From positions 63,205,728 to 63,269,727 of the forward strand of contig CM058236.1 of the NCBI GenBank assembly GCA_030180135.1: DNA of 64,000 nucleotides. Reading direction: 5' to 3'. The notes under the pieces were generated by a model. The model was not told where the DNA came from and made no database searches. It worked only from the letters and a program-made list of their open reading frames with translations. A program made the position numbers and the translations under genes. Positions 22,048 through 33,466 of the stretch are shown one piece after another; positions within the stretch are counted from its first letter, which is position 1, and each line of letters begins with the position of its first letter. Source of the DNA: Orychophragmus violaceus. Lineage: Eukaryota; Streptophyta; Magnoliopsida; Brassicales; Brassicaceae.

Positions 22048-23626
22048 GTGGTATCAGAGCCATTGGTTCTTAGGTTTCTTGTTTTAGATTCATTGTTTAG
22101 GTTGTTTATTCTGTTTAGATGTGTTTTGAATCCATTACTGATAAGAAAAACACATAAGAAACTGAATTAAAACCCTGAACAAACACTTGAATCACAAAAC
22201 CGAGCTATATGACTCGGGTTTTGTGGATTGGCCAAGGCGTGATCAACCGGCTTGGCCGGATTAGTGATCACGGCCGAATGGCGACCGGTCGGCAAAGCGG
22301 AACGGTCGGGATCGGAACGGTCGGGATCGCACGGCGATCGCGTCCGATCGCGTCATCCCGATCGTCGTCCCGGCTGTACCGTCCGAGCATCCCGATCGCG
22401 GCCCGAGCTTGACGGCTTGCGGCTAGGGTTTGGTTACGTGAAGATCACGGCTAGGTTGTGATCGGTTCACGTGATCAAATCGGATCGGTTCGGTTTAAAA
22501 CTTGATTAAAATCAACGTTTCGGTTTAATAAACAGATTTGATAAGTTTATTGAATCTGGTTAAACCGGGATAAGAAATCCAATGTCGAAAGAAATATTGG
22601 ATTTAGTGCCTAAACCAGAATTTCTAATTTGATTTGGTTGGACCAAATAAATTGAGAAATTCCGGTTTAGTAAATAACCGGTTGACAATTGTGGTCATCG
22701 TAGTAATTGAAACTTGGTTAGACCAGTTTTAATGAACCAGACCGGTTATGTCAATTAATTGGACAATTGGGTCATGTCTTGGACATGGACCAATTCTTGG
22801 GCCTCGGGCCAAGAAGTTAAAACAATTGGGCCATTAATTGAGTCATTCTTCAGATTTAAATTTAAAACTTATTTTATAAAATAAAATTATGAAATTCGAT
22901 TTTAAATTTTATAAAGTTCCGAAATTTCGAAATTAGAAAGTTTCCATAATTAGAAGTTTCTGAATTTGCGGGTTTTGGATTTTAAAGAAGTTTCTAAAGT
23001 TAGAAAGTTTCCGGTTTTAGAAAGTTTCCAATTTTAGAAAGTTTCCAAAAATAGTAGGTTTCCATAAATAGAAAGTTTCCCGAAATAGTAATCTTCTATT
23101 TTGGGAATGATTTTAATAAACCTACAAACCTCAAATAATATCAAGCGTTGGATGTCTTGTCCGGGCTATGTCAGCTGTCAAAGCCCATTCAATTGCATTC
23201 ATGGCCTTACAGTGTGAGGATGTCTGCTTTTGCGTGGGTAAGACGGTTTGTGATTCATAAATGTCATTGGGAGTCCCAGACATTAATGATTACATGACTG
23301 TATAGTCCGGTTTTCTTGACTAGGCCATCGGGAGTCCCGGGCCTTGAGACATCAGGGTGAATTGGGCCTCGGGCCCAGATTCACAACCAAGAGTTATATC
23401 ACGGATACAATTAGCCGATATAGGGCTTACCGATATAAGCTAAGGTTGGGTGACGGCCAGTGGCCCACTTTAATCTTAGTTATATGTGGATCTTGGAATC
23501 ATTATATTCTATTGAGGGTAACTTATGTTATTGAATATAATGCATGATTAATCATATTATACTTTAATACGAGATTAATCATTTTGAACATATAACTAAT
23601 AACCTTTTTATTTATATATTTCAGAT
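22048..23626 (+). other. Copia-2 leader with GC-rich block and short repeats
   Basis: The leader starts with the primer-binding site (22049-22061). A GC-rich block at about 22195-22440 repeats GGTCGGGATCGGAACGG-like words. At about 22920-23095 roughly eight imperfect copies of TTAGAAAGTTTCC occur at spacings near 20 bp. No coding sequence is supported before 23627. Confidence 0.7.
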
Positions 23627-26600
23627 ATGACTACTACAAGCACTCAAAACACATTCTCGATCCGGTCTGTTCTCGAGAAGGAGAAGCTGACTGGAACGAA
23701 CTTCCTGACATGGTCAAGGAACTTGAGGCTGGTCCTCAAGCAGGAGAAGAAGGATTATGTCCTTCGAGATCCCCTCCCCGAGAGGCCTCTTGCCAATGCT
23801 GCCAGGACTCTGCACAATGCTTGGGAAAAGCATTCGTCAGATGAAAATGATGTTTATTGCCTGATGTTGGTGACAATGACTCCAGAGCTGCAAAAGCAGT
23901 TCGAAAGTGTATTGTCTCCAATCGAGATCATGGCAAGCCTGAAATCGCTTTTTCAGGAGCAGGCTAGGACCGAGAGGTTCCAGACAGTTAAGAACCTCTT
24001 GGACTGTAAGTTGGCTGCGAATGCGGCAGTGAGTCCTCATGTGTTGAAGATGATGGGTTATCTCGATCATCTTCACAAACTCGACTGCCCAATCAGCCAG
24101 GAACTTGCCTGCGACATCATTCTGCAGTCTTTACCTGCAAGCTATGATCAGTTCATTCTGAACTTTAACATGCATGGCTTGAGTAAGACACTGCCTGAGC
24201 TTCACGGAATGCTCAAGACTGCAGAGCCCAACTTGAAGAAACCCGCCAAGGACCCCAATGTACTTATGGTACAAAAGGGCAAGGGGTTTAAGAAGTCTTC
24301 TGCTAAGGATAAGGGAAAGGCCAAGGGTGTCCAAGTCGTGGACTCAGACACGCCAAAGCCCAAGCCCAAGTCCAAGGCTGGGCCTACTGACATGTGCAGG
24401 TTCTGCAAAGAACTGGGGCATTGGAGAAGAGATTGTAAGAAATTCCAGGAAGGTCTAAAGGAATTAAAGAAGAAGACTTTCGAGACTTCTTCATCAGGTA
24501 TTTTTGTTATAGAAGTTAATACAACTACTTCTGATAATACCTCATGGGTCATGGATACTGGTTGTGGGGCTCATATTTGTACTAATATGCAGGCACTCAG
24601 CAACAGTAGAAGGCTGAAGCAAGGACAAGTAGAGCTACGAGTTGGGAATGGAGCGAAAGTTTCAGCACTAGCTGTAGGAACATACTTGTTGTCTTTACCT
24701 TCGGGATTGATTTTAGAACTTAATAATTGTTATTTTGTACCTGCTATAAGCAGAAATATTATTTCAATTTCTTTGTTGGATTTGGAAGGTTATGATTTTT
24801 CAGTTAAGAATAAATTATGTTCCTTCAATCGCAACAATTTGTTCTATGGTTCTGCCCCTCTTACGAATGGGCTTTACATACTCGATCAATCCGCGCCAAT
24901 TTATAACATTAATACAAAACGGTTTAAACCTAATGAGGAAAACCGAACGTTTCTATGGCATTGTCGTTTAGGGCACATCAGCGAGAAACGCATCAAGAGG
25001 CTCCATTCGAATGGACTTCTTGGCTCATTTGACTTTGAGTCATGTGAGAAATGCGAATCCTGCATGATGGGCAAAATGACACGGGCCCCCTTTAATAAAC
25101 CTAACGAGAGGGCCAGTGACTTATTGGGCCTGATACACACTGATGTGTGTGGCCCAATGTCCACTAATGCAAGAGGAAACTATCAGTACTTCATTACCTT
25201 CACTGATGATTTCAGTAGGTATGGATATGTTTATTTGATGAAACATAAGTCTGAATCTTTTGAGAAGTTCAGAGAATTCCAAAATGAAGTACAGAACCAA
25301 CTTGGCAAAAGCATTAAGGCTCTTCGGTCCGACCGAGGAGGAGAATACTTAAGCCAGGAATTCAGTGATCATCTGAGAGAGTGTGGGATCGTATCCCAAC
25401 TCACTCCTCCTGGAACACCTCAATGGAATGGTGTGTCTGAGAGGAGAAATCGGACCTTATTGGATATGGTTCGATCTATGATGAGTCACACAGACCTTCC
25501 AATATTCCTTTGGGGATATGCTCTGCTAACAGCAGTGTTCACTCAAAATAGAGCGCCATCAAAAGCAGTAGCAAAGACACCATATGAATTATGGACTGGA
25601 GAAGCTCCAGTGCTGTCTTATCTAAGAATTTGGGGTTGTGAAGCCTATGTTAAGAGATTAATCTCAGATAAGCTTACACCAAAATCTGACAAATGCTACT
25701 TCATTGGTTATCCACGGGAAACCAAGGCTTATTACTTCTATCTACGTTCCGAGAACAAGATCTTTGTTGCCCGGGATTGTAACTTTCTTGAGAGGGAGTT
25801 TCTCTCTAAGAAAGACAGTGGGAGTAAGGTACTGCTTGAAGAAATTCAAGATGAACAGGATACTGCTCAACCTAATGAGGAAGAGCAGCAGGAGGATCTA
25901 CAAGAAATTGTAGAGCCTGAACCTGTAGTACCTGAAGTTCGAAGATCCGGGAGGATCCGTCACGAACCCGAGAGATATCAGGGATTCCTCGTGACTGACT
26001 GTCATGATCTTTTGATCATTGATGGTGATGAACCATCGAACTTCAATCAAGCCATGATGGGCCCAGATTCCTCTAAATGGCGCAAGGCCACTGATTCCGA
26101 AATGGACTCCATGTCGGTCAACCAAGTCTTTTCGTTGGTTGACTTACCCGCTGGTGTAAAAGCCATCGAGTGCAAATGGATCTTCAAGAAGAAGATTGAC
26201 GTGGATGGAAATGTCCAGATTTATAAAGCCAGGTTGGTGGCAAAAGGTTTCAGACAAGTTCACGGTGTGGACTACGATGAAACCTATTCACCGGTGGCTA
26301 TGATGAAATCTATTCGGATTCTACTAGCAACTGCAGCTTTTCATGATTATGAAATTTGGCAGATGGACGTCAAAACCGCCTTCCTGAATGGTATTCTGGA
26401 AGAGGATGTGTATATGACGCAACCTGACGGTTACATAGATCCAAAGAATGCTGGGAAAGTATGCAAGCTTCATAAATCCATTTATGGATTGAAGCAAGCA
26501 TCGAGGAGCTGGAATCTTCGTTTTGATGAAGCGATCAAGCAATTTGACTTTATCAGAAACGAAGAAGAACAATGCGTGTATAAGAAAACTAGTGGGAGCA

Positions 26601-27604
26601 AAATCGTTTTTCTTATTCTGTATGTCGATGACATACTGCTTCTCGGAAATGACGTTCCAATGCTGAAGTCTGTAAAGGACTGGCTTGGAAGTTGTTTTTC
26701 CATGAAAGACATGGGTGAAGCCGCATACGTTCTTGGAATTAGGATCTATCGGGATAGACCTAAGAGGCTGATAGGCTTGTGTCAAGACTCATACATTGAC
26801 AAAGTCCTACAAAGATTCAGCATGAAAGATTCCAAGAAGGGCTTCACGCCAATGGTACATGGCACTACGCTAAGCAAGAAGCAGAGCCCTACGTCGGCTG
26901 CTGAGCTGGAGCGTATGAAGAACATTCCCTATGCATCTGCAATAGGATCTGTTATGTATGCCATGATCTGTACTCGTCCTGATGTTGCTTATGCATTGAG
27001 CATGACGAGTAGATACCAGTCAAATCCAGGTGAAAACCATTGGATTGCCGTAAAGAACATCTTGAAGTATCTGAGACATACTAAGGATAAGTTCTTAGTG
27101 TACGGTGGAAGTGATGTGCTTAAAGTCAGTGGATTCACGGACGCAAGTTTCCAGACAGACACAGATGATTTCCGGTCACAGTCCGGTTATGTCTTTTGTC
27201 TGAATGGCGGTGCAGTAAGTTGGAGAAGCTCCAAGCAGGACACCGTTGCTGATTCCACTACGGAAGCTGAATATATCGCCGCCTCGGAAGCAGCGAAGGA
27301 AGCTGTTTGGATACGAAAGTTCATTATGGAACTAGGTGTGATACCAGATGCGGCTGAGCCTCTGGCACTGTTTTGTGACAACAATGGTGCTATAGCTCAG
27401 GCAAAGGAACCAAGATCACACCAGAAATCCAAGCATGTTCAAAGAAGATATCACTTGATACGTGACATCATTAATAGAAAGGAAGTCAAGATCAGCCGAG
27501 TTCCGACAGATGATAACGTCGCTGATCCGTTGACAAAGCCACTCCCAAGGCCTAAGCTCGAGTTCCTGACTGAAGCTGTAGGCATTAGAAACATTGAAAT
27601 GTAA
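23627..27604 (+). CDS. Copia-2 gag-pol polyprotein
   Basis: A single 1,325-residue frame with Ty1/copia domain order. Gag (about 1-290) has a zinc knuckle CRFCKELGHWRRDC (CX2CX4HX4C). The aspartic protease follows with WVMDTGCGAHIC. The gag-pre-integrase segment contains WHCRLGHISEKRIKRL. The integrase core has Asp in HTDVCGPM, Asp in FTDDFSRYGY and Glu in NGVSERRNRTLL. Reverse transcriptase has the block WQMDVKTAFLNGIL and catalytic LYVDDILL. RNase H contains GFTDAS, STTEAEYIAASEAAKEAVW and FCDNNGAIAQA. The protein ends near NVADPLTKPLPRPKLEFL. Length and motifs are as expected for a functional polyprotein, and no stop or frameshift is seen. This fits the near-identical LTRs. Confidence 0.96.
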   Translation: MTTTSTQNTFSIRSVLEKEKLTGTNFLTWSRNLRLVLKQEKKDYVLRDPLPERPLANAARTLHNAWEKHSSDENDVYCLMLVTMTPELQKQFESVLSPIEIMASLKSLFQEQARTERFQTVKNLLDCKLAANAAVSPHVLKMMGYLDHLHKLDCPISQELACDIILQSLPASYDQFILNFNMHGLSKTLPELHGMLKTAEPNLKKPAKDPNVLMVQKGKGFKKSSAKDKGKAKGVQVVDSDTPKPKPKSKAGPTDMCRFCKELGHWRRDCKKFQEGLKELKKKTFETSSSGIFVIEVNTTTSDNTSWVMDTGCGAHICTNMQALSNSRRLKQGQVELRVGNGAKVSALAVGTYLLSLPSGLILELNNCYFVPAISRNIISISLLDLEGYDFSVKNKLCSFNRNNLFYGSAPLTNGLYILDQSAPIYNINTKRFKPNEENRTFLWHCRLGHISEKRIKRLHSNGLLGSFDFESCEKCESCMMGKMTRAPFNKPNERASDLLGLIHTDVCGPMSTNARGNYQYFITFTDDFSRYGYVYLMKHKSESFEKFREFQNEVQNQLGKSIKALRSDRGGEYLSQEFSDHLRECGIVSQLTPPGTPQWNGVSERRNRTLLDMVRSMMSHTDLPIFLWGYALLTAVFTQNRAPSKAVAKTPYELWTGEAPVLSYLRIWGCEAYVKRLISDKLTPKSDKCYFIGYPRETKAYYFYLRSENKIFVARDCNFLEREFLSKKDSGSKVLLEEIQDEQDTAQPNEEEQQEDLQEIVEPEPVVPEVRRSGRIRHEPERYQGFLVTDCHDLLIIDGDEPSNFNQAMMGPDSSKWRKATDSEMDSMSVNQVFSLVDLPAGVKAIECKWIFKKKIDVDGNVQIYKARLVAKGFRQVHGVDYDETYSPVAMMKSIRILLATAAFHDYEIWQMDVKTAFLNGILEEDVYMTQPDGYIDPKNAGKVCKLHKSIYGLKQASRSWNLRFDEAIKQFDFIRNEEEQCVYKKTSGSKIVFLILYVDDILLLGNDVPMLKSVKDWLGSCFSMKDMGEAAYVLGIRIYRDRPKRLIGLCQDSYIDKVLQRFSMKDSKKGFTPMVHGTTLSKKQSPTSAAELERMKNIPYASAIGSVMYAMICTRPDVAYALSMTSRYQSNPGENHWIAVKNILKYLRHTKDKFLVYGGSDVLKVSGFTDASFQTDTDDFRSQSGYVFCLNGGAVSWRSSKQDTVADSTTEAEYIAASEAAKEAVWIRKFIMELGVIPDAAEPLALFCDNNGAIAQAKEPRSHQKSKHVQRRYHLIRDIINRKEVKISRVPTDDNVADPLTKPLPRPKLEFLTEAVGIRNIEM

Positions 27605-28458
27605 TCTAAATTTGAGTGGGAGTTTTGTGAGCTTTATTTTAGTTATTTGATATGTTCTTGTAAAACATTATTTATGTTTTAATGAAATTATTATTTCAAG
27701 ATTATTTTAACTGTGATGAAATAATCGTTCCAAAATGATATGAACCATTTTATAGGTCATCGAAGTAAATGATTTGATCTTGAGTCATCGAAGTCATTTA
27801 GCTTGATCATGAGATCCTATATTTGATAAATGTTTTACATCATCCTGTCCCTAGTCGAAGGTTGTTGAAATTGGAACACCAACAACCGTGTAAGACTGGA
27901 TTGTCACGTGACTTATGACAAAGTCTCAGTGTGTCATAGATGCTCGGCATCAAAGTCAGTACATAGGTGTATGTTGGGAACATACGACCGGACAAGACCC
28001 GCTAATAAGAACTCTTCAGGATATTTATATCTGTGTCATAAGAGATTCTTACTACGACTATAGAGTATAGTCCTTAGACCTGAGTTCGCATGCATGTGAC
28101 TGCATATGGACTGATGTACTTTGATCATTGTCTAACGCTATCGTTCTGCGATAGCTATAAGGACCTTGTTTGGGTACATCATGAAATGAGTAGTTTACAG
28201 TGATGGAACAAGATGGGATTTGTCCCTCCAATATAAATGGAGTGAATATCTCTAGGCCAATCGGAGATTTGAATACTGGAAAACGCATGGCCATGCTCAA
28301 ACGGACTTTCCCGAGTCGTTTGTAATGTCAGTATCAAATCAGAGTCCGATGAACATGATTAGGCTTTATAAGGATGACACTAATCTTGCCTTATGACTAA
28401 TCGAGATATTGAGACGAAAGGGATTATGAATACAGAGATTCCAGTTCAAGTGGGAGAT
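27605..28458 (+). other. Non-coding 3' region of Copia-2 with two purine tracts
   Basis: No reading frame is supported over about 850 bp. GAGTGGGAGTTTTG at about 27613 resembles the true purine tract AGTGGGAGAT beside the 3' LTR. It lies directly after the gag-pol stop, as if a second or former purine tract were present. Confidence 0.6.
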
Positions 28459-29094
28459 TGTTGGAATTGTGTCCAGCAATCTCTGTACTGTCTCTATAAC
28501 GTAAGAGTATGTCAGTGATCAGACATAAGTCATACAATACTGGGGGTCATGATGGCTTGCTAGAGTCCGCTCATGATCTATAAGTCTTGGACTTATTGCC
28601 TTTATTGTATGATCCCATATGGGTCACACGCTTAAGCTAGCAGGAAATAATGTTGGAACGGCTTAGCAGAAGTACGACAAAAGTGCTAGGCATTTGTCGT
28701 ATTAAGAGAGAATGAATAATGGGTCTGATTAAATGGAATTTAATCAGATTGGGCCCAAAAGCCCAAAAGGGAAGGAGATGGCTTTTAATGACTAAAAGCC
28801 AAAGTCTTCTTCTCCCTAACCCTAACCCAGCCGCGATTCTCCTCTCTCTCTGGCGCCTCTCTCCTCGTGGTCTAGCAACCAGTTTCCTGTGATTGCGTGT
28901 GTGAGCCTTTGGAGGATCCATCTCTCGGTGTATCTCCCTGATCATTGACCTGTTCATCAATTCCGCTGCAAACAAACAGGTAAAAGGTGAGATCATATGT
29001 TTCTAAATAAGAACACCTAGATCTAATGCATGTTTAGGTTGATATCAATATGAGAATTGAATCAGGATCAACCAAAACTTCCTACAGTCCTACA
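28459..29094 (+). repeat. 3' LTR of Copia-2
   Basis: Near-identical partner of 21420-22047. It ends CTTCCTACA followed by GTCCTACA before the AGAAG target duplication. The last eight bases look like a small tandem duplication of the LTR end. Confidence 0.94.
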
Positions 29095-31870
29095 AGAAGC
29101 AGTATATTTAAAGAAGCAAAAAAGTGTGGTTTGGACATACCTCCGAAACTTAGTCAAAGTGGTGGTAGCGTGGTGTTGAAAAGGAGTAAAAGGCAGGGGA
29201 AAGAGTTGATGATGTATCGTTGAAAGCTCGCCAAAGCGCTGGCGGGTGTTCTTTCCAGGACTTGCTTTTAAGCCAAAGCGCGAGTAGTGTGTTTGGAGCA
29301 GATTGCTCAGACGGTGGTGGAACAATTTCAGGAAGCATTGGGGCATTTGTTGCGAGACAGGCAAATTCGATTGCTGAAGCTTTAGAAGCCGCGGAGGATG
29401 TTGTCTTTCCGACTGTCGATACATTTGTGAGAGAAACGCAAAACTTTGATGGCCTTGATTCTAATGGCGAGGACCAAGAAAACAAAGCCATTATATCTTT
29501 GAATGGTGTGGACCAGGATTTGGATACCATTATGCCAACGGTTAGCGAGGAATCGTTGGGTAACGAAGATGGGTCAGACATCGACGATGATCATGAAGAT
29601 AAATCTGCTGAACAGACACCTTCTGGACAAACATCTCCTGCACAGAATCCGAGTGGACAGACATCTGCTGAACTGACACCTACTGGACAGACATCTACTG
29701 AGCAGACACCTATTGAAAAGACAACTGCTGAACAGACAACTGCTGCTGCAGATACTGGAGGAGAGTATGATTGTTTCGATCTAACTCAGTGGACACAGCA
29801 GCTTAACCGGGCGTTCGAAGATGTTGAAGAACCGGGTGACCAGCAACAGGAATTGGTGTCTTCTTTTACTCTGAACAAAATGGAGCCCACACCTTCGGGT
29901 AGTATGCTGTTGATCCTTCAGAACATATATGAGGATATCCGCGATCAATCTACCATGTTTGCACAAGATGCTCTACCTATGTTTGACGACACGATAAAAG
30001 GTGGGAAAGACCTCGGTGAAATTGATATAATAGCGGAAGATGACGGTATATACGTGGGGCGGTTGTTCAAAACCAAGAAGGATTTACAGGTAACCATGTG
30101 TGTATATGCCATTAAGAGGCTGTTTCACTTCCGTACTCCGCGGTCCACACCACAGAAGATAGTAATGCAATGCGTCGACCCTCGATGTGATTGGAGGGTT
30201 TATGCTAAAGTTGTGCCCTATTCTTCTTATTTTGAGATAAGGAAAGTAGCATTGCACCACTATTGCGACATTAACTCGAGAACCGAGAACAGCAAGCATG
30301 CTACTGCACGTGTTATAGCAGAGCTGTTGAAGAAAAAGTATGTGAATGGAAAAATTGGACCTAGGCCGAGAGACTTGCCTTTAATGTTGATGGAGGAGTT
30401 TTCAATCACTATGTCGTACTAGAAAGCGTGGAGAGCCCGAGATTTGGCTATTGAGGCAGTCCACGGATCAGCAGAGGGTAGCTACAAGTTACTTACGGCG
30501 TATTTGTATCTGATGCGCAAAGCAAATCCAGGGACTGTTTACAATCTGCATTGCGTTGACTACGAAGAAAATGGTAATATGGTGAAGCGGTTTGAAAGTC
30601 TCTTTTTCTCGTTTGGTGCCTCCATTGAAGGTATTCCATGGCTACGGAACGTTATAGTTGTTGACGGGACCCAACTGTGGGGTAAATACAGAGGGTGCAT
30701 GATAACCGCGAGTTTCCAGGACGGGAACTTTCAGATTTTTCCCATTGCCTTTGCCATTGTTGACGGTGAGAGCCATGAATCTTGGGAGTGGTTCATGAGC
30801 AACTTGGTAGAAATTGTCCCTGATTCCACCGATCTGGTCATTGTCTCTGACCGTCATTCAGGTATTTTTAATGCAATTGAGCATGTCTACCCCTTGGCCA
30901 ACCACGGAGCTTGCGCTGTACACTTGGAACGCAATGTAGGCCAAAAGTTCAAGGTAGAGGGTTTAGTGGATCTAGTTTCGAATGCTGCTCGGGAATATAG
31001 GAACGGCCACTTCCTCGGTGCAATGAATGAGATAAGACTACGCAGTGCTAAGTGTGTGGAATGGTTAGAGGGTATAGGGTTTGAGCACTGGACCCGGGTC
31101 CATGGTAAGGGAGAACGGTATAATCTGATGAGTAGTAACATTGCGGAGTCCTTGAATGCTGTGCTCGCGAAAGGCAAAGATTTTCCGATTACTTCCACCG
31201 TTGAGTTCATACGGACAATGCTGATGCGGTGGTTTTTCCTCAGACAAAATGTGGCTGCGAAGAGTCACTCGATAGTCACCCCGGAGGTGGATAAGTTACT
31301 GCTTACGTTGGCAGAGGATTCTACAAAATTGGTAGTTACTCAAGCGTCACCGTGGAGTGTGCAAGTTACCTCCCTCACCGATCGGCGGTACCATGTTGCC
31401 TTTAACACTGGTGAATGCACATGCAAGGTTTATGACAAGCTAAAGCTACCTTGCTGCCACGCAATTGCCGCAGCGAAATTTCTGGGAATGAACCCCTTGC
31501 ATTTGTGTCACAAATGGTATGGTTTAGAAGCATGAAAGCGCGCTTATGCGGGTAGCGTACTGCCCGTACCTAACTCAGCTGAAGATGATGAGTATGTGCC
31601 GGAGGAGCTGAAAAATATGGACATGCATCCACCGCGTACTAGGAGACCCCCTTGAAGGCCACCAACTAAGAGAAAGAGATCTTTCTTCGAACTCTTTGTA
31701 AATTGTTATGCTTACTTGAAATAGGTCTAACCAGAACCTTTGACTATGACGGTTGTTGTGTATTTTTGCGGGGTGGTACGGGGCCCACCAAGAAGAAGAC
31801 TGCAAATAAATGTGGAAGATGCCGCCAGCCCGGACATAACCGGACCAACTTTAAGAACCCCATCTGATAT

Positions 31871-33288
31871 GGCGGGGGAATAGTAAGAATGAACGTTCAC
31901 GTTTTTAGTATGTTCGTACATTAGTCGGTTCTGCACGTTCACCGTTTTTGGTACGCACGTCTGTTATAGATATGTATGCATTTCGGGGGCTTTTTAAATG
32001 GTCGTGCATTTTTTTGATACGGTGCATTCGACGATTAAGGATGTATTATACTATTGAGACACCTATGTACACGCTATATTGTACCGCGGAATATTTTGTA
32101 ATGAACGTTCATGTTGTGTTTAATGTATGTTCATGCTGTTACTAAGTACATTCAAATGTCGATATGGACGTTCATAGTTGATTATGAACGTTCATACGTT
32201 AGGTGCGCTTGCCTTTTGTGAACTTACCCAAAAAAACTATGAAATTTCATAATTTAACATCATATGTATAAAATATTGCCTAGCATGTGTAAACGCTGGC
32301 CGGAGTATTTCGGACGGAAGGTTCATGTTGTGTTTATGTACGTTAAGTGTGTTACTAAGTACCTTCATATGTCGCTATCGACGTTCATAGTTATGTATGA
32401 ACGTTCATAATTTAACATAATGTGTGTATGCATAGCACGACTATTGTTGATTTATACATTTTACCACGTAAGGCAACACGTATACCTTCCAGCAGGAAGG
32501 CTGTTGGATTTCCAGCGAGGAGGCACCTACCACATGTATTGTGTTAATAAGAAATCAAGTAAAGAAGAATTTTGACAGTTCACTCGTCAATACCTTGACT
32601 AGACATACCACCAACTAATAATTATCTGGCTTAAACCAGGGTGACTGTTCTTTTTACGCCAAGATAAAGGCGTGTAAACAGCCCATTTAATTGGAGTAGA
32701 TGAATAAAATAAATATTGATAAGACATAAATCCACATAAATTTTTTGCTTAATGGTAACTTGTTGGACCATTCACAATATCCTACTTGATTTTGACATTC
32801 AACTGCTGAAAGGCTACGATAAGGTAGCTGAATTAGTTTAGGGTTTGCTTATGTGGATTCAACTTAGTTGAACTCAATCACCGTGTTGAATTAAAAAAAA
32901 TAAAAAGGGGTACGACCAAATATTAACCTTTTTCATGTATGTTTAATCTAAAACTATCATAAGGTGATGTGTCCGTTAAAACAAAATTTCAATTGCCACG
33001 TGGAAAAACCAGGGTTCGCGCATATTTCGAATCTCTAAAATTGTATTATCATTTACAAGATTCAACAGCTGCTTTTAAATCGGCGTGACTTGTCACTGAA
33101 CAATTGTCATTTGTCATTGAATATGTGCGACTAGTCATTGAAAAGGGGTATCGATATGGGTGAGATGTCATTAAAAGCTGAGTTGATACTTTTTAGGTGT
33201 CACGAGAAGATGCAAAGTTTTACTGTTCAGTGAGAGGTTGCATCGGTTCTGTGATTTGACCGTCCACGCCCAAAAACTCTTTTGTGTG
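31871..33288. other. MULE intergenic DNA with motif copies
   Basis: No gene other than the small F-box relic at 32468-32541 is seen. TGAACGTTCA or near-copies cluster at 31890-32410. From 32540 to 33280 the DNA is AT-rich and unassigned, and probably forms the promoter region of the E2-like gene. Confidence 0.5.
32468..32541 (-). pseudogene. Relic of an F-box-like gene exon 2
   Basis: About 74 bp on the minus strand match the start of exon 2 of the F-box-like genes at 38967-39396 and 40426-40855. The translation reads RCLLAGNPTAFLLEGIR versus CLDAGNSTALLMEGIR there. The flanks do not match, so only this sliver of another gene copy survives. Confidence 0.7.
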
Positions 33289-33296
33289 TATAAATA
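33289..33296 (+). promoter_or_regulatory. TATA box of the E2-like gene
   Basis: TATAAATA lies about 170 bp upstream of the proposed ATG at 33467, a usual arrangement for a plant gene with a leader. No competing TATA element is closer. Confidence 0.5.
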
Positions 33297-33466
33297 TATC
33301 CCCCAAGTTAGTGAGGAAAAATTCATTATCAGTCGCCTTCTTTTTGCTTTCCATTATCTTCAACTTAAGGTAACAACGTATCATATATATTTATGCAAAA
33401 TTCTTTTGAATATCTGATGTTCCTGTGGATTTGACCAGTTTAGTGACACACGTTTTTAAAGGTATC

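Larger units (their letters stand above)
21420..29094 (+). mobile_element. Copia-2, young intact Ty1/copia retrotransposon
   Basis: The element sits inside mudrA. LTRs are 21420-22047 and 28459-29086, about 628 bp, with only three differences noticed by eye, so the insertion is recent. The 3' end has an extra 8 bp (GTCCTACA) before the target duplication AGAAG (21415-21419 and 29095-29099). The primer-binding site TGGTATCAGAGCC starts at 22049. The purine tract AGTGGGAGAT ends at 28458. A 1.58-kb leader precedes a single uninterrupted gag-pol frame (23627-27604), and 0.85 kb of non-coding DNA separates its stop from the 3' LTR. Removing the element and one AGAAG copy restores the mudrA reading frame, which confirms the borders. 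Confidence 0.96.
20638..31870 (+). pseudogene. mudrA (vanA-like) MULE transposase split by Copia-2
   Basis: Exon 1 (20638-20646, MAE) is spliced with an intron ending ATCAG at 21075 to exon 2. Exon 2 reads YVVAGKWNRANNGEWEFSID and runs into Copia-2 at 21420. The frame continues after the target duplication at 29100 (SSIFKEAKKCGLDIPPK). Next come a Thr/Gln-rich region with repeats of EQTP and GQTS, and a MuDR domain (YVGRLFKTKKDLQVTM to CDWRVYAKV, about 30050-30210). The DDE core follows, with VVDGTQLWGKYRGC, LVIVSDRHSG and NIAESLNA (30650-31160), then a SWIM finger CTCKVYDKLKLPCCHAIA (about 31417-31470). A CCHC-like knuckle CGRCRQPGHNR with its last Cys lost lies at 31811-31850. In-frame stops occur at 30421 (TAG), 31533 (TGA) and 31653 (TGA), with one frameshift near 29200. 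The catalytic motifs are otherwise intact. Confidence 0.87.
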
